From Herpetosiphonaceae bacterium (GTDB taxonomy: Bacteria; Chloroflexota; Chloroflexia; Chloroflexales; Kallotenuaceae): 7,033 nt of DNA. Of this stretch, positions 4,876-7,033 are shown piece after piece. Within the stretch, counting starts at the first letter, position 1. Every line of letters starts with the position of its first letter. Made by a program: the position numbers and the translations under genes. The notes beneath the pieces were generated by a model, which saw only the letters and a list, made by a program, of their open reading frames with translations, had not been told where the DNA came from and made no database searches. The stretch spans positions 1 to 7,033 of the forward strand of contig JASKZZ010000418.1 of NCBI GenBank assembly GCA_030147335.1, written 5' to 3'.

Positions 4876-6831
4876 ATGATCAATAGTCGATACTATACCT
4901 CATGGTTGCGACCCTTTATGCTGTTTGGCAGTATGTTGTTCCTGATGCTTATTGCTTGGCGTCCGGCCAACACGACATTTTATTCGACCGGCGATGTACA
5001 GTTGTATCAGTCGTATGGAACGCAAGCGCTTCAGCAGCCAATCGAGCTGCCGCGTGAATATCCGGCCTTGTCTGCAGCCGTTTTTGTTTTGCCACAGCTC
5101 TTGCTGCCCGAACGATATATGGTCAGTTTTGCCACGTTGATGCTGCTAGCCACTGGTGTCATGCTACTCGTCATTGATCGGCTGAGCCAGCGAGGATGGT
5201 GGCTCGCGCTGTATCTTGTGCTGGGCAGTTGGGGCATCATGTTCTTTCGCTACGACATCCTGGTTGTGCTGGTGACCGTGCTAGCCTACTGGGCTGTAAC
5301 ACGTCAACGATGGGTACTTGCGCAGTTTCTGCTTGCACTTGGCGTTGCGCTCAAGTTGTATCCATTGGTGCTGATGCCACTCGTTGTGCTGGGGGAGTGG
5401 CACGATGAGCGGCGGCTGCCGTTGCGCTCATTGGTTTCAGGAGCCGTGACGGTGGCGCTTGTTGGTGGTGGAATGTGGCTGCTTACTCCTGATGCAACTG
5501 TTGAAATGCTGCGGCTCCTGCGCGAACGGCCAATCGAGTTTGAGGCGGCAGCGGCGAGTGTGGCATGGTTGTTCGGCCCGATAGCTACCGAGCTAACTTA
5601 TGGCTCGATCAATATAATTTCGCCGCTCACTTCCTGGCTGAGTCCTATCTTGACACCATTAAGCGTCACCATGTTGCTTGGGGTGTATCTTGCCGTGGCT
5701 CGTGGGTACGTGTCACAAGCAACGTCTTGGGCGATTACCCTTGGTGTCCTGCTGCTGACCAGCAAAGTATTCTCGACACAATATTTATTGTGGTTACTTC
5801 CATTCGTGGTGCTAGCCGGTCACGCAACGTCGGCTTCAGTGGGTGATGCGCTACATGATCCATGGTTGTGGGCGCTGATCTGCGGCTTGACGAGTCTTGT
5901 TTTTCCAGTGGGCGAAGCATTCTTTGGCAGAACTGCTCAACTTGGAATTGTGACCGTGCGTAACGCCCTGCTAGTGGTTGGCCTCCTGCGACTATTGGGA
6001 TTAATGCGTGGCCCCACTTTCTTGGTACGCTGCTGGCTGGCATTGTCGGATGAGGCACGATGGTGGCGTCGACGTGTTGGTGTAGTTGCTGCGCTTGCAG
6101 TTTGTCTTGTGGTTGTGAATGCGATAATGCTGCGAGTATTCATTCAGCAGCCATACATGCTTGATATAGGTGCCTGGAACGATGAAGAGATTGTGCGCTA
6201 TTGGGGCGTGTACCAGCAAGAAACCGATGAGCAGGCAGCAACGTACCGATGGGCGAGCGACTGGAGCACAATCCGCGTAAATAGCGTGCTTATGACAGCT
6301 CGACCGCTCATAACATTGCTGCTTGGCGGTGTTCCCGCAACGACCGCCATACCGCGGCTGGTTATGCTTACTGCAGATGACCGTGCAGCAATAACGTTGG
6401 AAGCAACATCATCGCCGCGCCGCTATCATCTTCTGCTACCGTCAAACACATTCGTTGACGGAAAGCTAGATCTGTTACTCCAAAGCCCCACCTCACACGT
6501 TGCGCCCGATCCACGCGAGCTTAGCATACGTCTAGATTCGCTTAGGATTTCAATGATGGAAGGCTGGTCACTTCCAACACCCCGAACATTCTTGCTGCAA
6601 CTATGGGCCATTTTTACCGCTGCTGCTGTAGCGCGTCGAGTTGGGGTACACAAGATTGGACAGGTCTTTGGCGCTGCGGCACTGATCATCATGCTGGCTG
6701 TCATTGCTGGACGATTTACAATGGTAGCAAGCGCATGGCAAAGTCGATTACTCGTGGTCTGCTTCCTGTGCCTCGTTGTTGCGTGGGGCGTTGTATCACC
6801 ACGAACAAACACAAACAAGAAGTCGATGTGA
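4876..6831 (+). CDS. Polytopic membrane glycosyltransferase-like protein (GT87/DUF2029 type) with C-terminal extracytoplasmic domain
   Basis: Probable GT-C fold enzyme that would transfer a sugar from a lipid carrier on the outer face of the membrane; donor and acceptor are unknown. It has 651 residues. Helix 1 (about 12-28) is followed by an outer loop with GDVQLY (39-44), whose Asp40 sits where GT-C enzymes keep the catalytic acidic residue, and EYPAL (61-65), comparable to the YPP motif of the family. FFRYD (123-127), ALKLYPLVLMPLVVL (158-172) and STQYLLWLLP (300-309) are typical GT87 membrane motifs. About a dozen helices end near 421. Residues about 425-565 are polar and strand-rich, with DIGAWND (430-436), TYRWASDWSTIRV (456-468) and DPRELSIRLDSL (545-556), and probably fold outside the membrane. 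Three more helices follow (about 571-586, 595-612, 622-641) before a basic tail. No clear ribosome binding site precedes the ATG; the in-frame ATG at residue 15 has none either and would cut helix 1. Catalytic activity is inferred. Confidence 0.8.
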   Translation: MINSRYYTSWLRPFMLFGSMLFLMLIAWRPANTTFYSTGDVQLYQSYGTQALQQPIELPREYPALSAAVFVLPQLLLPERYMVSFATLMLLATGVMLLVIDRLSQRGWWLALYLVLGSWGIMFFRYDILVVLVTVLAYWAVTRQRWVLAQFLLALGVALKLYPLVLMPLVVLGEWHDERRLPLRSLVSGAVTVALVGGGMWLLTPDATVEMLRLLRERPIEFEAAAASVAWLFGPIATELTYGSINIISPLTSWLSPILTPLSVTMLLGVYLAVARGYVSQATSWAITLGVLLLTSKVFSTQYLLWLLPFVVLAGHATSASVGDALHDPWLWALICGLTSLVFPVGEAFFGRTAQLGIVTVRNALLVVGLLRLLGLMRGPTFLVRCWLALSDEARWWRRRVGVVAALAVCLVVVNAIMLRVFIQQPYMLDIGAWNDEEIVRYWGVYQQETDEQAATYRWASDWSTIRVNSVLMTARPLITLLLGGVPATTAIPRLVMLTADDRAAITLEATSSPRRYHLLLPSNTFVDGKLDLLLQSPTSHVAPDPRELSIRLDSLRISMMEGWSLPTPRTFLLQLWAIFTAAAVARRVGVHKIGQVFGAAALIIMLAVIAGRFTMVASAWQSRLLVVCFLCLVVAWGVVSPRTNTNKKSM

Positions 6832-6832
6832 C

Positions 6833-7033
6833 TCAGCGCGCGGTCCAGCCAAGATCAATGGTGTACACGGAGCCAGTAATCACGGCAGCTAGATCCGAAG
6901 CCAGAAACCGGGCTAGATTCGCTACTTCCGCCGGCTCGATCAGCCGCTTAATCGCAGCAGGCTCCAGCATGACCTGCTCAACAACGTCGTCTTCGGGAAT
7001 GCCTCGCGTGCGTGCCTGGTCAGCGATTTGGCG
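6833..7033 (-). CDS. bdhA: D-3-hydroxybutyrate dehydrogenase-like short-chain dehydrogenase (C-terminal part only)
   Basis: The last 66 codons of a gene entering from the right edge. My translation begins RQIADQARTRGIPEDDVVEQ and ends TGSVYTIDLGWTAR before a TGA. Two features point to 3-hydroxybutyrate dehydrogenase (NAD-dependent, interconverting 3-hydroxybutyrate and acetoacetate) rather than a general SDR. One is the QA...GIPED.VVEQVML...AIKRLIEP segment, the helical substrate-lid region of that family. The other is the C-terminal ITG....DLGWTAR, where the family normally ends in GGWTA or LGWTA. EPAEVANLARFLASDLA (33-49) is the usual SDR C-terminal helix. The Rossmann GxxxGxG motif and the YxxxK catalytic residues lie outside the window, so cofactor and activity cannot be checked. 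The gene converges on the glycosyltransferase gene with one base between the stop codons. It might serve storage-polymer or ketone-body metabolism. Confidence 0.85.
   Translation of the reverse strand, partial: RQIADQARTRGIPEDDVVEQVMLEPAAIKRLIEPAEVANLARFLASDLAAVITGSVYTIDLGWTAR

Noticed and set aside
6426..6818. 130-codon minus-strand open frame opposite the glycosyltransferase gene
   Set aside because: It lies fully antisense to a well-supported gene, has no recognisable motif or ribosome binding site, and its Arg/Thr/Ser-rich composition is typical of a shadow frame.
6829..6835. TGACTCA as a transcription-factor site
   Set aside because: It matches a eukaryotic AP-1 site by chance. Here it is simply two stop codons on opposite strands with one base between them.
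1..7033. CRISPR array, tRNA or rRNA gene, insertion sequence, toxin-antitoxin or defence system
   Set aside because: Reading both strands shows no regularly spaced repeats, transposase, terminal inverted repeats, cloverleaf-like segment or defence gene. The sequence is nearly all accounted for by five recognisable coding regions.

Overview
The window reads like ordinary chromosome from a bacterium of moderate GC content, most likely a member of the Chloroflexota (inference). Three things suggest this. The lipoprotein solute-binding protein has an LAAC-GGGGS lipobox followed by a long Ala/Ser/Gly linker. A luciferase-like flavin/F420 oxidoreductase is present. A large GT87-type membrane protein carries a C-terminal extracytoplasmic domain with a DIG..ND / YRW / DPREL pattern that I recall from Chloroflexi glycosyltransferase-like proteins. 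No 16S rRNA, tRNA or other firm taxonomic marker is present, so the assignment is tentative.

Layout from left to right. Positions 1-3494 on the minus strand hold most of a peptide/nickel-type ABC importer operon, transcribed leftward: a family 5 substrate-binding lipoprotein (1881-3494), a DppB-type permease (885-1835) and a DppC-type permease (1-882, cut by the window edge a few residues before its expected end). The ATPase genes are not seen and would be expected, if linked, beyond the left edge. Positions 3495-3785 are non-coding and hold the operon's leader and probable promoter region, an operator-like dyad and a small hairpin. Positions 3786-4727 (minus) encode a luciferase-like monooxygenase-family oxidoreductase. 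Positions 4728-4875 form a short divergent intergenic region. Positions 4876-6831 (plus) encode a 651-residue polytopic membrane protein, a probable GT-C fold glycosyltransferase of the GT87/DUF2029 kind fused to an extracytoplasmic domain and three further membrane helices. It ends tail to tail, one base away, against the 3' end of a short-chain dehydrogenase (6833-7033, minus) that looks like D-3-hydroxybutyrate dehydrogenase.

How the genes work together. The lipoprotein would capture an oligopeptide or similar small solute outside the cytoplasmic membrane and deliver it to the two permeases, powered by ATPases encoded elsewhere. The oxidoreductase lies upstream in the same direction and could act on an imported compound, but a 291-base gap separates it from the operon and the link is inference. 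The membrane glycosyltransferase and the dehydrogenase are on opposite strands and have no evident link to the transporter. I see no mobile element, CRISPR array, RNA gene or defence system. The most distinctive item is the fused membrane glycosyltransferase.
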